This document shows, piece after piece, positions 37,835 through 46,643 of a stretch of DNA of 48,700 nucleotides (position 1 is its first letter; every line of letters begins with the position of its first letter). The notes beneath the pieces are model-generated. The model did no database searches. It saw only the letters and a program-made list of their open reading frames with translations, and was not told the DNA's origin. The position numbers were made by a program, and so were the translations under genes. The stretch is from assembly GCF_017979425.1 (NCBI RefSeq), contig NZ_JAERIS010000009.1, positions 1 through 48,700 of the forward strand. The letters run 5' to 3'. The stretch comes from Helicobacter salomonis. GTDB lineage: Bacteria > Campylobacterota > Campylobacteria > Campylobacterales > Helicobacteraceae.

Positions 37835-39148
37835 TTATTCGTCGTCATTATTCTGTTCTTCCAAGAAAATGGGGATTTGAGATCGGGGAGTGGCGTTAGA
37901 AGGCAAAGACATGGGTGTAAAGCTCAGGTTCTGAGGTGTGTAAATAGTGTTGGTGTAGATAATCTGGTTGTTGCGCAAGGGTTCGCTGAAATAACGCTCT
38001 TGCATACCATAGACACGCGTGAGCATGTGTTCTAGAGCGTTCACACTGGCATAACCCACCCAATCATAGGCCAAATTCACCCCCAAGATGGAGGCATATT
38101 GGTATAAGTATGGATTGATGGGGCCAATGGCACTTGCTAAATAGAAATGCTGGCGATCTTTGGGCTGGGTGAGCATGAAAAGAGCTAAATTGAAATTGAT
38201 CTGAGAGGAGAGCAACATATGAGGGCGGTTAGTCCGAGAGAGGAGACTCATTTGAGAGAGGAGAAGCCCTGTTTTGACGATGGGAGTATTGAGCATCACC
38301 ACGGAGCCCTTGAGATACTTGGCTTGATTTCTCAACTCGAAAGAAAAGCTACTGGCCTTTTTAAAGGTGATGGTGTCTTGGTGGAGAATGGGTGCACCTA
38401 GTTCCTGCACACTCTTGCCCAACATCGCGCCCCTAAAGCTATCGTCATTGTAAACCACCATGGGTTTGTGCCCGCTCAAGTCCACAAGCATGCTAATTTG
38501 TTTAGCAAAATCAATTCCCCCAAAAATCAGCGTAGAGGGCAGGTCCATGAGCTTTTCTAGCTGATCTTTGTGTGCGCTAGGCACGATGGTGGGCAGGCTT
38601 AGGGGCGTTTTACTGATGAGATTTTGCACCCCATGCTGTGTGAGCAGGGCGATCACAAAGGGAAAGTGTTCGGCCACAATGCTTTGATACGCTTGCTTTA
38701 AACTCTCGGAGTCTTCTTTTCTGCTGTCAAAGACTTTAAAGATAAAATTCTGCTCTTTGAGCGAAAGGTAAGCCAGAATAGCGTTGATCGCAGTGTTACT
38801 ATACTTGCCCACCACTTCTTTAGGCACTAAGAGCGCAACCTTGTGTAAAGCACTTTGAGTGGGCTCTGTTTTGGTGTTATCTTGTGAGGCAATCGCTACC
38901 CTTGGGTTGAGAAGGTCGCTGATAATGGTGTAGTTGTCTTTGAGCTGAGCGTCTTCACTGGCTACATAGCGTGCCATGAAGGAAAAAATTTTGCCATCCG
39001 CATAAAGCCTTTTTAGACAATCCTCATTACAAGGCTCTAAGGGCATGACAATTTGTTTAACCGGAGGTAGGGGCGAGAGCATGCGCGGGCGCACACCCGC
39101 ATGGACTAGGAGCGTGCTACACGCCAAGACAAGTAATGCTAATCTCAA
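37835..39148 (-). CDS. Exported protein with periplasmic-binding-like fold
   Basis: A 437-residue protein with a signal peptide (MRLALLVLACSTLLVHAG). From about residue 105 the pattern is that of type-1 periplasmic-binding domains: KVALLVPKEVVGKYS, then alternating hydrophobic strands such as FVIALLTQHG, LIFGGIDFAKQIS, PMVVYNDDSFRGA and GSVVMLNTPIVK. This resembles LpoA/LppC-like or ABC-transporter receptor folds, but no ligand or partner can be named. An N-terminal Cys pair (EPCNEDC) may form a disulfide. It lies two bases after aspA and nine bases before thyX, so it is in one transcript with them; a hypothetical gene also follows aspA in H. pylori (as I recall, HP0650). Confidence 0.65.
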   Translation of the reverse strand: MRLALLVLACSTLLVHAGVRPRMLSPLPPVKQIVMPLEPCNEDCLKRLYADGKIFSFMARYVASEDAQLKDNYTIISDLLNPRVAIASQDNTKTEPTQSALHKVALLVPKEVVGKYSNTAINAILAYLSLKEQNFIFKVFDSRKEDSESLKQAYQSIVAEHFPFVIALLTQHGVQNLISKTPLSLPTIVPSAHKDQLEKLMDLPSTLIFGGIDFAKQISMLVDLSGHKPMVVYNDDSFRGAMLGKSVQELGAPILHQDTITFKKASSFSFELRNQAKYLKGSVVMLNTPIVKTGLLLSQMSLLSRTNRPHMLLSSQINFNLALFMLTQPKDRQHFYLASAIGPINPYLYQYASILGVNLAYDWVGYASVNALEHMLTRVYGMQERYFSEPLRNNQIIYTNTIYTPQNLSFTPMSLPSNATPRSQIPIFLEEQNNDDE

Positions 39149-39150
39149 TT

Positions 39151-40563
39151 TTAGTCTTTGTGCTTTTTGAAAGCGTGAGGAGAGAGCATGTTTTCTGGCT
39201 GGAAGATTTCGGCTAGCTGTTCTTTGGTGAGGAGTTTGCGCTCCAATACGATGTCGTGCACAGACTTACCTGTGTCCAGGGCTTCTTTGGCAATTGAAGC
39301 AGATTTTTCATAGCCAATGTGAGGATTGAGCGCAGTAACAATGCCGATGCTGTTGAACACATAATCATGGCAGATTTTTTCATTGGCAGTGATACCATTG
39401 ATACATTTTTCCACTAAAGTGCGGATGGCGCGATTCAACATCACAAAGGAATGGAAGAGTTTGTAGGCAATGACGGGTTCAAAGACATTGAGCTGTAATT
39501 GTCCTCCCTCAGCAGCCATAGCTACGGCTAGATCATTTCCAATGACAGAGAAACAGACCTGATTGACCACTTCGGGGATGACAGGATTGACTTTACCAGG
39601 CATGATAGAACTCCCCGGTTGCATTTTGGGCAGGTTGATTTCATTGAGACCCGCGCGCGGACCTGAACTCAAGAGGCGCAGATCGTTGCAAATTTTAGAG
39701 AGTTTGATCGCCACGCGTTTGAGCGCACCACTCACTTGCACATAAGAACCCGTGCTCTGGCTAGCTTCAATGAGATCGTGGGCAATAGTGAAAGGTCTGC
39801 CTGTTACTTCTTGGATTTTCTTTTCCACAATGCGTTTGTAATCAGGGTGGGAGTTAATGCCTGTTCCAATCGCTGTCCCACCTAAATTAATCACGCGCGT
39901 CCAGTTGCGTGCGTCTAAAATGTGCTGGATGTCCTTTTCTACCATCGACACAAAGGTTTCAAATTCTTGTCCTAGAGTCATGGGCACAGCATCTTGGAGC
40001 TGAGTGCGCCCCATTTTGAGAACATGGGCAAATTCTTTGGCCTTGCGAGCAAAGGCATCTTTGAGCACCTTGAGCACTTGGGTCATGTGGTCTAGGCGTT
40101 CGTAAATTGCAATCTTGAGTGCGCTAGGATAGGCATCATTAGTCGATTGTGATCGGTTCACATGATCATTGGGGTGGCAGTATTGGTATTCTCCCTTTTT
40201 ATGCCCTAGATATTCTAGAGCAACATTGGCGATCACCTCGTTCATGTTCATGTTGGTGCTTGTGCCAGCGCCCCCTTGAATCATATCCACTACAAATTGA
40301 TCTTGATACTCCCCATCGATGATCTTATCGCATGCATGGCAGATCGCATCTTTGATCTTGATCTCAATGAGGCCTAGTTCAGCATTGGCCAGTGCGGCAG
40401 CCTTTTTTACTTGCGCAAAGGAACGAATAAAAATGGGGTAATTCAGCAAGCGGTCATGGGTGATGTTGAAATTTTCCACAGCTCGCATGGTTTGAATCCC
40501 ATAGTAGACACTATCGTCGATTTCCATCTCACCGATAAAATCGTGTTCTTTTCTAGTTGCCAT
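39151..40563 (-). CDS. aspA: Aspartate ammonia-lyase
   Basis: A 470-residue fumarase/aspartase superfamily enzyme that converts aspartate to fumarate and ammonia; it feeds fumarate respiration and nitrogen supply. Landmarks: YYGIQTMRAVENFNIT near the N-terminus (aspartase-like), GAGTSTNMNMNEVIAN, the helix SQSTNDAYPSALKIA, and the catalytic loop GSSIMPGKVNPVIPE. Fumarase class II is related, but QTMRAVENF and length favour AspA. ATG 40563 has AAGGGAGA upstream; the frame to 40608 is not needed. Confidence 0.94.
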   Translation of the reverse strand: MATRKEHDFIGEMEIDDSVYYGIQTMRAVENFNITHDRLLNYPIFIRSFAQVKKAAALANAELGLIEIKIKDAICHACDKIIDGEYQDQFVVDMIQGGAGTSTNMNMNEVIANVALEYLGHKKGEYQYCHPNDHVNRSQSTNDAYPSALKIAIYERLDHMTQVLKVLKDAFARKAKEFAHVLKMGRTQLQDAVPMTLGQEFETFVSMVEKDIQHILDARNWTRVINLGGTAIGTGINSHPDYKRIVEKKIQEVTGRPFTIAHDLIEASQSTGSYVQVSGALKRVAIKLSKICNDLRLLSSGPRAGLNEINLPKMQPGSSIMPGKVNPVIPEVVNQVCFSVIGNDLAVAMAAEGGQLQLNVFEPVIAYKLFHSFVMLNRAIRTLVEKCINGITANEKICHDYVFNSIGIVTALNPHIGYEKSASIAKEALDTGKSVHDIVLERKLLTKEQLAEIFQPENMLSPHAFKKHKD

Positions 40564-40597
40564 TAAATCTCCCTTAGTATTAAAATTGAAACGCACT

Positions 40598-40603
40598 ATT
40601 GTA
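40598..40603 (-). promoter_or_regulatory. Putative -10 box of aspA
   Basis: On the minus strand GTGGCTACAATAGTG contains TACAAT about 35 bases before the aspA ATG, in the gap after ccsBA. No -35 box is obvious. Confidence 0.45.
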
Positions 40604-40630
40604 GCCACTTAAGATTAATTATGGCCACAG

Positions 40631-43453
40631 CTAGATTTTAGGCATCACAAGTCGGCGTTTCCAGCCCGCCACAATAATGAGAACAAATGTTCCTGCCACG
40701 AAAAAGTAGAGGAAACTGGGGATGGGGATGGGATCGCCTGCTGCGTAGCTGTGCATGCCCGAGAGGTAGTAATTCACTCCAAAGTAGGTCATTAAAATAG
40801 AATAAAAGCCGATCACACTTGCGCTTGCAAAGACATAGGGCATGAATTCAAAGCGCAAAAAGCGCAGGTGCAAGATCACAGCATAAACAGCAATGGAGAT
40901 CAGCGCCCATGTTTCCTTCGCATCCCAACCCCAATAACGCCCCCAAGACTCATTAGCCCACACGCCCCCTAAAAAATTCCCCACGCTCAACATCAAGAGC
41001 CCTAAGATCATACCCATTTCATTGATCGCACTCAAAGAGCAGATCGTACTATCGATATTAGGGCGTTTAGGACTTCTGAGCACGAAGAGTAAGAGGGTTA
41101 ACACCCCTAAAATGAAGCACAATCCCAAAAAGCCATAGCTGGCTGTGATGATGGACACATGAATATTGAGCCAGTAGGATTTGAGCACGGGCACAAGATT
41201 GCCAATTTGAGGGTCCATAAACCCTAAATGTGCCACAAAAAGAGAGATACCTCCAAGAAAACTTGAGGCGCATAGGGCTAAATTGGAGCGCAAAATGAGC
41301 CCAGCTATAATGGCCGCCCATGCGATGTAGAGCATGGATTCGTAGGCATTGCTCCAGGGCGAGTGCTCGCTCACATACCAGCGTAACAAGAGACCGGCCG
41401 TGTGCGCTAACGCACAGAGCAAGAGCGCACCATAAAACCCCCAATGCACCCAAGCCTTTGGAGGCTTGTTTTGAAAAGTAGCGCTCAACACCACCACCAA
41501 TAAAAGGAGTCCTAGCACAATATAGGGCAGAGTGAGCATGTTGAAGAAATTGCTATGGTTTAAGAAAATCTCTGCATCGACCTTAGAAGGACTTAGAGTT
41601 AAAGAGCTATGGGTGCGTTGGTAAGCACCAAGGACCTCTAAAGTGCGATTTACCTCTGTCCACTGGTTGGAATCCACGCCCGCATCAAAGCCTGTAAAGA
41701 GATCGCGCAAAATATCTTTAGCCGTCTTGGCTAGGTCTGCATCTGTGCTCTTGAGTGCGTCGGCAGGAGAGAGCCAAGTTGTAGAATGTTTTTCAGGAAA
41801 AACTTTTAAAATCGCCCCGCTGAAAATGGTATACATCCAATTGACGCGCTCATCAACTCTGAGCACATCTTTATCGAATTCATCGCGATCTTTGGGGGCT
41901 TTTTGGTTAATCTCTTCGACATAGTTTTGTAACTTATACCCATGGGGACCAAAGATGTCGATAAAAGCCACACGTGCTTGATTTTTGGGCACTCCCAGAA
42001 TTTGGCGCAATTTAGGTGTAGAGGTGTAAATCATTTTGATGCTCTTGTAATCATCAGGATAGAGCATCAGCCCTAACATCACCTGGATATTGTCCATGCC
42101 CTTAAAACCATCCTGCTTGGTGATTTTATGGATGAGGTCCATGCTCAAAGTGTCTAGGGGCTTGATTCGCCCATCAAAACCTTGCACCTGTAGGCGTTGG
42201 AATAGTCTTAATTGTCCCTTGGAATGCGCCTTGAGATTTTTCATGCGCGTGATAATACCAGCATTGTGCGCGGCGACTTTTTGCTGTTCAAGCGCGGCCT
42301 TTCCCATGTCATTGAGGGGGGTGGGAGCACTCTTGCCCCCATGCATGTCGATTTTGCCCTCTTGAGCGCGCAAATGCACACCTCCAAAGCCCAGTGCGCA
42401 CGCCAAGAGCAGGCCCGTAATTTTTTGGGACTTGAGAAAGAGGGATAGCCTCTGAAATCGCCCACTTCGACTAAAGAGAAGCGCAATCGCACCTAGAATT
42501 AAGCCCGCATAACCGATGTAGGTGATGGTCTTACCCGGGTCTTTATTGACAGAGAGAATGGTACCTTTTTCATCGCGATCGTAAGAAGTCTGGAAAAAGC
42601 GGTATCCGCCATAATCTAGGACATGATTCATAAAAATACGGTAAGGCTTGATGAGCTTGCCCTGGTCGTCTAAAATCTCCACTTCTGAGGCATAGGAAGA
42701 AGGACTCATGGAGCCTGGATAGCGCTCTAGCTCAAAGCGCTTGAGTTTGAGCGCAAAGGGGAGTTTTTTAGTCGTTACTCCCCAATTGATCGCAATGCGC
42801 ACACCCGAGAAATCCGCACTCACGCTTTGACCTTCAATACCGGGCCCACCCGTGATAGCATACAGACGACTCTGCCCTCCATAAGTTACTTTCAGCTCTA
42901 AGAGGGCGCGGTTATCTTTTTTGTCTGCACTTTGTTTGCGCACACTTAAGGGTTCTAAAATTAAGGGCTGGTCATAAACCTGTATCCTTTCTATGGGCAA
43001 ATGCCTAGAAAAGGGAGAGAGCTCGCTCTTAAGGGCGGTGTAAAATGGAGGAACATCCGGCTTGCTCACCTGGATATTCAAATAGGTGTCGCTGGTGGTG
43101 ATGCTATTGCTTGTGGCTGCTTCGCGGATGTGCATGGTCGCCTCAAACCCAAAAAAGCGCGTGATCCCTGCGCCAACAATAATCACCACGAAGGAGAGAT
43201 GAAAAAAAATACTTACCCAGCGTTTACGCTGGAAAGCTTTAGAAGTGATGAGTGATCCCAAAATGAGAACGAGCAAATAGGCGTGCAAAGCGTTAAACCA
43301 CCAAGTGTGGTAAACCACAGCCTGGGCTGCAGGCGTGCCATAATCATTCTCAATAAAAGTTGCCAGTGCACAAGCAGTGGCATAAGTGATCATCACTGGA
43401 ATCGCCGCCCAAAACGAACCTAAAAAAAAGCCTAAAAACGCCCTAAGCTGCAT
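40631..43453 (-). CDS. ccsBA: Fused cytochrome c synthase CcsBA (System II)
   Basis: A 940-residue fusion of CcsB/ResB (N-terminal, about 1-350, membrane helices plus a periplasmic domain) and CcsA/ResC (C-terminal, about 640-940). It exports heme and attaches it to the CXXCH of apocytochromes c at the outer face of the inner membrane. The heme-binding WWD stretch is plain: GVWANESWGRYWGWDAKETW (about 847-866). Conserved flanking histidines are seen in YHTWW, AHTAGLLLRWYVSEHSPW and YAVILHLRF. H. pylori has the same fused form at the same length. It overlaps the thioredoxin-like gene upstream by 11 bases, pairing heme ligation with cysteine reduction. Confidence 0.95.
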   Translation of the reverse strand: MQLRAFLGFFLGSFWAAIPVMITYATACALATFIENDYGTPAAQAVVYHTWWFNALHAYLLVLILGSLITSKAFQRKRWVSIFFHLSFVVIIVGAGITRFFGFEATMHIREAATSNSITTSDTYLNIQVSKPDVPPFYTALKSELSPFSRHLPIERIQVYDQPLILEPLSVRKQSADKKDNRALLELKVTYGGQSRLYAITGGPGIEGQSVSADFSGVRIAINWGVTTKKLPFALKLKRFELERYPGSMSPSSYASEVEILDDQGKLIKPYRIFMNHVLDYGGYRFFQTSYDRDEKGTILSVNKDPGKTITYIGYAGLILGAIALLFSRSGRFQRLSLFLKSQKITGLLLACALGFGGVHLRAQEGKIDMHGGKSAPTPLNDMGKAALEQQKVAAHNAGIITRMKNLKAHSKGQLRLFQRLQVQGFDGRIKPLDTLSMDLIHKITKQDGFKGMDNIQVMLGLMLYPDDYKSIKMIYTSTPKLRQILGVPKNQARVAFIDIFGPHGYKLQNYVEEINQKAPKDRDEFDKDVLRVDERVNWMYTIFSGAILKVFPEKHSTTWLSPADALKSTDADLAKTAKDILRDLFTGFDAGVDSNQWTEVNRTLEVLGAYQRTHSSLTLSPSKVDAEIFLNHSNFFNMLTLPYIVLGLLLLVVVLSATFQNKPPKAWVHWGFYGALLLCALAHTAGLLLRWYVSEHSPWSNAYESMLYIAWAAIIAGLILRSNLALCASSFLGGISLFVAHLGFMDPQIGNLVPVLKSYWLNIHVSIITASYGFLGLCFILGVLTLLLFVLRSPKRPNIDSTICSLSAINEMGMILGLLMLSVGNFLGGVWANESWGRYWGWDAKETWALISIAVYAVILHLRFLRFEFMPYVFASASVIGFYSILMTYFGVNYYLSGMHSYAAGDPIPIPSFLYFFVAGTFVLIIVAGWKRRLVMPKI

Positions 43454-44078
43454 TGAGTTCCCTGGTGCGTTTTAAAATATAGGCACGGAGTTTTTGGATA
43501 AATTCCTTATCGTCCTTAATCCCCTCGTCCAAACCTTTACCGATAAATTCCAGGACAGCTAAAAATTGTTTATAGGGCATGTAGCCGGGGAGCTCGTAGA
43601 TAGTCTTGCCATCGGGATTAGCAAACACAATGGTGGGAGTAGAGCCCACATCGTAAATGGAAGCTAGCTCGGATGTCGGGAGCTTGAACTCTTTATTGTG
43701 ATGCACTCCTCCCACCTTAAAGCTATGCATTTTGGAATAACTGATGTTGATATAGTAAGCGCTGTAGTGGGCCTTAATGAAGTTCCTGAGGACCTCGTGC
43801 TTTTTAATGTCTTCTTTGAGCAATTCACAATACGAACAGCCATTTTTGCCAAAAACCAAGAGCATGTACTTGCCATTAGGAGCAATATTTTTGGTGTCTG
43901 AAAAGACATCTTCGAGCCCTGCATAGCTCTGTTTGTCTAAATTATTCGCTTCTTCGAGAGCTTGCGCAGAACTGCTACTGCCCTGGCTGATCATGCTCTC
44001 ATCAATAGTATCGTCATCGGCAATAGCAAAACGTGTTAGGGAGAAGCAAGTCAAAAACAGCAAGAAAAACTTACGCAT
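43443..44078 (-). CDS. Periplasmic thioredoxin-fold protein (HP0377/DsbC-CcmG-like)
   Basis: A 211-residue exported thiol-disulfide oxidoreductase. Signal peptide MRKFFLLFLTCFSLTRFAIA; active site CSYC in VFGKNGCSYCELLKED (about residue 78); cis-Pro loop VGSTPTIVF. The H. pylori counterpart HP0377 has a CSYC site and has been linked to cytochrome c maturation and disulfide isomerisation. Position just before ccsBA supports the role of keeping apocytochrome cysteines reduced. A region rich in Asp and Ser (DDDTIDESMISQGSSSS) follows the signal sequence. ATG 44078 has AAAAGGA upstream. Confidence 0.88.
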   Translation of the reverse strand: MRKFFLLFLTCFSLTRFAIADDDTIDESMISQGSSSSAQALEEANNLDKQSYAGLEDVFSDTKNIAPNGKYMLLVFGKNGCSYCELLKEDIKKHEVLRNFIKAHYSAYYINISYSKMHSFKVGGVHHNKEFKLPTSELASIYDVGSTPTIVFANPDGKTIYELPGYMPYKQFLAVLEFIGKGLDEGIKDDKEFIQKLRAYILKRTRELNAA

Positions 44079-44112
44079 GATAAATCCTTTTTTAAAATTT
44101 TACTAGGGGCCC

Positions 44113-44118
44113 ATTGTA
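44113..44118 (-). promoter_or_regulatory. Putative -10 box of the thioredoxin-ccsBA pair
   Basis: On the minus strand AGACTACAATGGG holds TACAAT 35 bases before the ATG at 44078 and after the hemH stop. It would let the cytochrome c maturation genes be expressed apart from hemH. Confidence 0.45.
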
Positions 44119-44136
44119 GTCTTCTAGGGTAAAGCT

Positions 44137-45120
44137 TTAGCTTAGAATAGTGCGCGGCGTATGTGCGAGGAGGTCCAAGATGGCTTTGGCGAAGTCTGGT
44201 TGATCATTTAAACAGGGGCATACCAAGTATTCTTTGATAGCTAATCGCTCTGCATCAAGGCGGTATTGAATCTCCAATTCGTAGAGGGTTTCAGAATTAT
44301 CAATGCTAAAGGCGAGGGGGTAGATAATGATATTGCTCTTGCGATGGGATTCGATCACCTCTGCTGTGCTGGGTTCTAGCCACTTCATAGGGCCTAACTT
44401 AGATTGGTAGGATAATTCCACATGTTTAAAGCGCAAGGAAGCTTGGACAAGCGCGCGCTTGAGTAAACTCACATGATGGACGCATTCGGCCTGGTAGGGA
44501 TCACCCTCCAAAACTACGCGCTCGGGCAAGCCATGCACAGAAAAAATGAGTACAAAGTCCTCAGGTGGTCGCCCCTTTAGTGTGTTGGCAATGCTGTGCA
44601 CAATGGCTTGATTATAAAGCGCATGCGTGTAAAAGCGCTCAATACTAGAGAGAGTAGGGGTATAGTTGAGTGTTTTGAGCGCATTCAAGGCATCTTGCAT
44701 GGAAGAGAGTGTTGTAGTGGTGGAATACTGGGCATACATGGAAAAGAAGGTCAAATGTGTAAATCCCTGATCCTGCAATTGCGCTAGCACATCGAGGGCA
44801 TAGGGAGGAGTGTAGCGCATCGCATAAGCATAATGTCGGCTGGGGTCTAGCGTGCGCAATCTCTGCACCAATTGTGCGCTGAGGGCCGAAATAGGAGATT
44901 TGCCCCCCAGACGCTCGTAAATGGCGCGCGACTTGGAAGCCCTACTTTTGACAATGAAGTGTGCGACCAGTTGACGCAGGCGTGCGTTTCTAATCGAGAG
45001 AATGCAGGGGTCATTAAACATATTGCGCAAAAATACCTCAACCTCTTGGAGGTTATTAGGCCCGCCCATGTTTAACAAAACAACAGCTTCTTGGAAATGT
45101 GAAGATATCAAAGTGTCCAT
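44137..45120 (-). CDS. hemH: Ferrochelatase
   Basis: A 327-residue ferrochelatase inserting Fe(II) into protoporphyrin IX at the inner membrane. Family landmarks: [17 protein letters not shown] at the start, [35 protein letters not shown], the active-site His in [12 protein letters not shown], and [15 protein letters not shown] with the conserved Glu-bearing segment [20 protein letters not shown] chose ATG 45120 because it gives an N-terminus of family length; the frame also extends to a GTG at 45162, but those 14 codons ([14 protein letters not shown]) lie in a relic of an IS608-like left end. No clear ribosome site precedes ATG 45120. Confidence 0.93.
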   Translation of the reverse strand: MDTLISSHFQEAVVLLNMGGPNNLQEVEVFLRNMFNDPCILSIRNARLRQLVAHFIVKSRASKSRAIYERLGGKSPISALSAQLVQRLRTLDPSRHYAYAMRYTPPYALDVLAQLQDQGFTHLTFFSMYAQYSTTTTLSSMQDALNALKTLNYTPTLSSIERFYTHALYNQAIVHSIANTLKGRPPEDFVLIFSVHGLPERVVLEGDPYQAECVHHVSLLKRALVQASLRFKHVELSYQSKLGPMKWLEPSTAEVIESHRKSNIIIYPLAFSIDNSETLYELEIQYRLDAERLAIKEYLVCPCLNDQPDFAKAILDLLAHTPRTILS

Positions 45121-45129
45121 GTCATTATT

Positions 45130-45174
45130 TCTAATCACAGCTAAAGTTAGGGGCTTTAGCACGCGGATGATAAC
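45130..45174 (-). mobile_element. Decayed IS608-like left end in the hemH leader
   Basis: On the minus strand TTAT, twelve bases, then AAAGCCCCTAACTTTAGCT and GTGATT align with the left end of the intact element at 12525-12565 (TTAC, twelve bases, then AAAGCCCCTAGCTTTAGCT and ATGGGG). The guide AAAG and the hairpin's 5' arm are kept; the 3' arm GGGG and the target TTAC have decayed. No matching right end is visible nearby; hemH begins within about ten bases of it. Confidence 0.55.
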
Positions 45175-45238
45175 AATAAAAGCCCAGTGAAAACCCGCGC
45201 AAACACAAACTCACGGGTCTTAGCGCCCCACTTTTCCT

Positions 45239-45244
45239 ATTATA
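45239..45244 (-). promoter_or_regulatory. Putative -10 box of hemH
   Basis: On the minus strand ATTGTAGTATAATAGG contains a perfect TATAAT. It lies about 120 bases before the hemH ATG, so the leader would include the decayed IS608-like end. The opposite strand of the same 160-base gap carries the rsmE promoter region. Confidence 0.5.
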
Positions 45245-45267
45245 CTACAATTTTGTGCTATTCATCT

Positions 45268-45273
45268 TAGAAT
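45268..45273 (+). promoter_or_regulatory. Putative -10 box of rsmE
   Basis: TTCATCTTAGAATAGGG holds TAGAAT about 54 bases before the rsmE ATG, the same TTAGAATAGGG string seen ahead of gatA. A second candidate, TATAGA after TGG at 45302-45307, is closer to the gene. Confidence 0.35.
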
Positions 45274-45326
45274 AGGGCTTCCATGGTCTTGAATGCCCTG
45301 GTATAGAACCCATATAAAGAGAACAC

Positions 45327-46007
45327 ATGCAATTTAGTTACCATCCCCATGCAGGACAAAGCGAAATTATGGTCGAGGGAGAGCTTTACAGGCATCTGTA
45401 TTTGAGTCGGCGCACGCAAGCGCAAGCTATCTTGCCATTTAGAAATCTTGAAGATAGCAATCTTTATCTTTATGCCCACACTAGCGTGCATAAAAAACGC
45501 GCATGCTTACATTTGTTGGAAACGCGCCATGCCCCCAAATGCCCCGCGCACCAAGTCCATTTGATTTGGGCACTCATCGCCCTTAAGGAGATAGAGCGCG
45601 TGTTACCCTACCTTAATCAAATGGGTGTGACTAAGATCAGTTTTTTCTACGCCCAATACAGCCAGCGGCAGGAATTATGGGGGACTCGCCAATTTGAACG
45701 GCTTAGAAAAATCTTGATTGCTTCTAACCAACAAAGTGGGCGCAGCGATTTGATGCGCCTGGAGCTATTGACAAGCACCCAGGAAGCTTTACAGATGTAT
45801 CCAGAGGCCAAAATTTTAGATTTACAAGGTCGTAAAACCCCCCAGCCCAGCCATTTAGAACAGGGTATGCTCATCGGACCAGAGGGAGGATTTTCTACAC
45901 AAGAACGCCAACTCTTTGAAACAAGAGAAATTTACAGCGCACCCAACTCCTTTATCTTAACAAGTGAGGGAGCGGCGTTGTGGCTTAGCACATTAGGGAT
46001 GAGCTGA
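45327..46007 (+). CDS. rsmE: 16S rRNA (uracil-1498-N3)-methyltransferase RsmE
   Basis: A 226-residue SPOUT methyltransferase that modifies U1498 of 16S rRNA. The C-terminal knot motif is clear: GMLIGPEGGFSTQERQLFE followed by FILTSEGAALWLSTLGM (usually LGxRILRxETA). The N-terminal PUA-like part includes EGELYRHLYLSRRTQ, and the central IWALIALKEIERVLPYLNQMGV is typical. It is divergent from hemH, as in the H. pylori HP0374-HP0376 region. ATG 45327 follows AAAGAG. Confidence 0.9.
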   Translation: MQFSYHPHAGQSEIMVEGELYRHLYLSRRTQAQAILPFRNLEDSNLYLYAHTSVHKKRACLHLLETRHAPKCPAHQVHLIWALIALKEIERVLPYLNQMGVTKISFFYAQYSQRQELWGTRQFERLRKILIASNQQSGRSDLMRLELLTSTQEALQMYPEAKILDLQGRKTPQPSHLEQGMLIGPEGGFSTQERQLFETREIYSAPNSFILTSEGAALWLSTLGMS

Positions 46008-46643
46008 TATTAAAAAGTGACAAGCCTCCGAAAGCTACATTGTCAAGAAATTGCACTCATCGATCAACTTTGCTAATAAGAGCTACAAAAAAGTGAAGAG
46101 GGTGTTCTCATGCTCACAATCTTCCTTTTACTAGTGCCAGCTATCTGGAAGATCATGGCAGTCCTTTGTGAACCGCCCCTCCCTAAAGGGAGGAGCTTCC
46201 TAACTAACTTCAAACTAGCGTTTCTGAGCTCGAAAGGCTTTGCTGTTTATAGTCCGCAAGGCTAGTCCCTAACCCAAAAGACTTACAGACCCACTGATAT
46301 GGGCGGAGATCAGTTGCCAACCTGTCATCGTGCTAGTTTTTAGTGGCTAGAATGAGCGCATCCAACTCTGCCACATCAGGCTTTCACTAACCTCACTTAC
46401 CTATTGCAAGGTTAGCCTTTCTTTTCTTAGAGTGCGCTTACATCTTAAGCCCTAAAGGGCGGAGTTTTACGCGCAATTTGGATAAAAACTGGGAGATTAT
46501 TCCTCTTGAGAACTGTACCATCTCAAAATCCGTCTGCCAGGGGTCTTATGGTTTCTACGCCTAGAATTAATGTCTCAACTCTTACGCATTGTGCTTTTTA
46601 CCACATGTAGCCAACTACCACCATAGCTTCAAGCTTGCGGGCC
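46008..46643. other. Gene-free region downstream of rsmE
   Basis: About 636 bases with no convincing gene on either strand. Apart from the hairpin-bounded relic at 46168-46470 I see no recognisable gene remnant; stop codons are frequent in all frames. The part at 46471-46643 looks like degraded sequence. Confidence 0.55.
46168..46470 (-). mobile_element. IS605-type transposase-less relic with structured interior
   Basis: Read on the minus strand, one end has CTCCGCCCTTTAGGGC (palindrome at 46449-46460) and the other has GCTCCTCCCTTTAGGGAGG followed by GGCGGTTCAC (46168-46196), an imperfect hairpin with a base mismatch near the foot. Such paired ends are typical of IS605-group elements, whose right end closes the tnpB/omega-RNA side. 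The 300 bases between hold no frame but contain CTAACCT/AGGTTAG (46387-46415), GGTTAG/CTAGCC with a three-base loop (46260-46274) and CCCA/TGGG. The exact termini are uncertain. It is unlike the IS608-like element in sequence. Confidence 0.4.
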
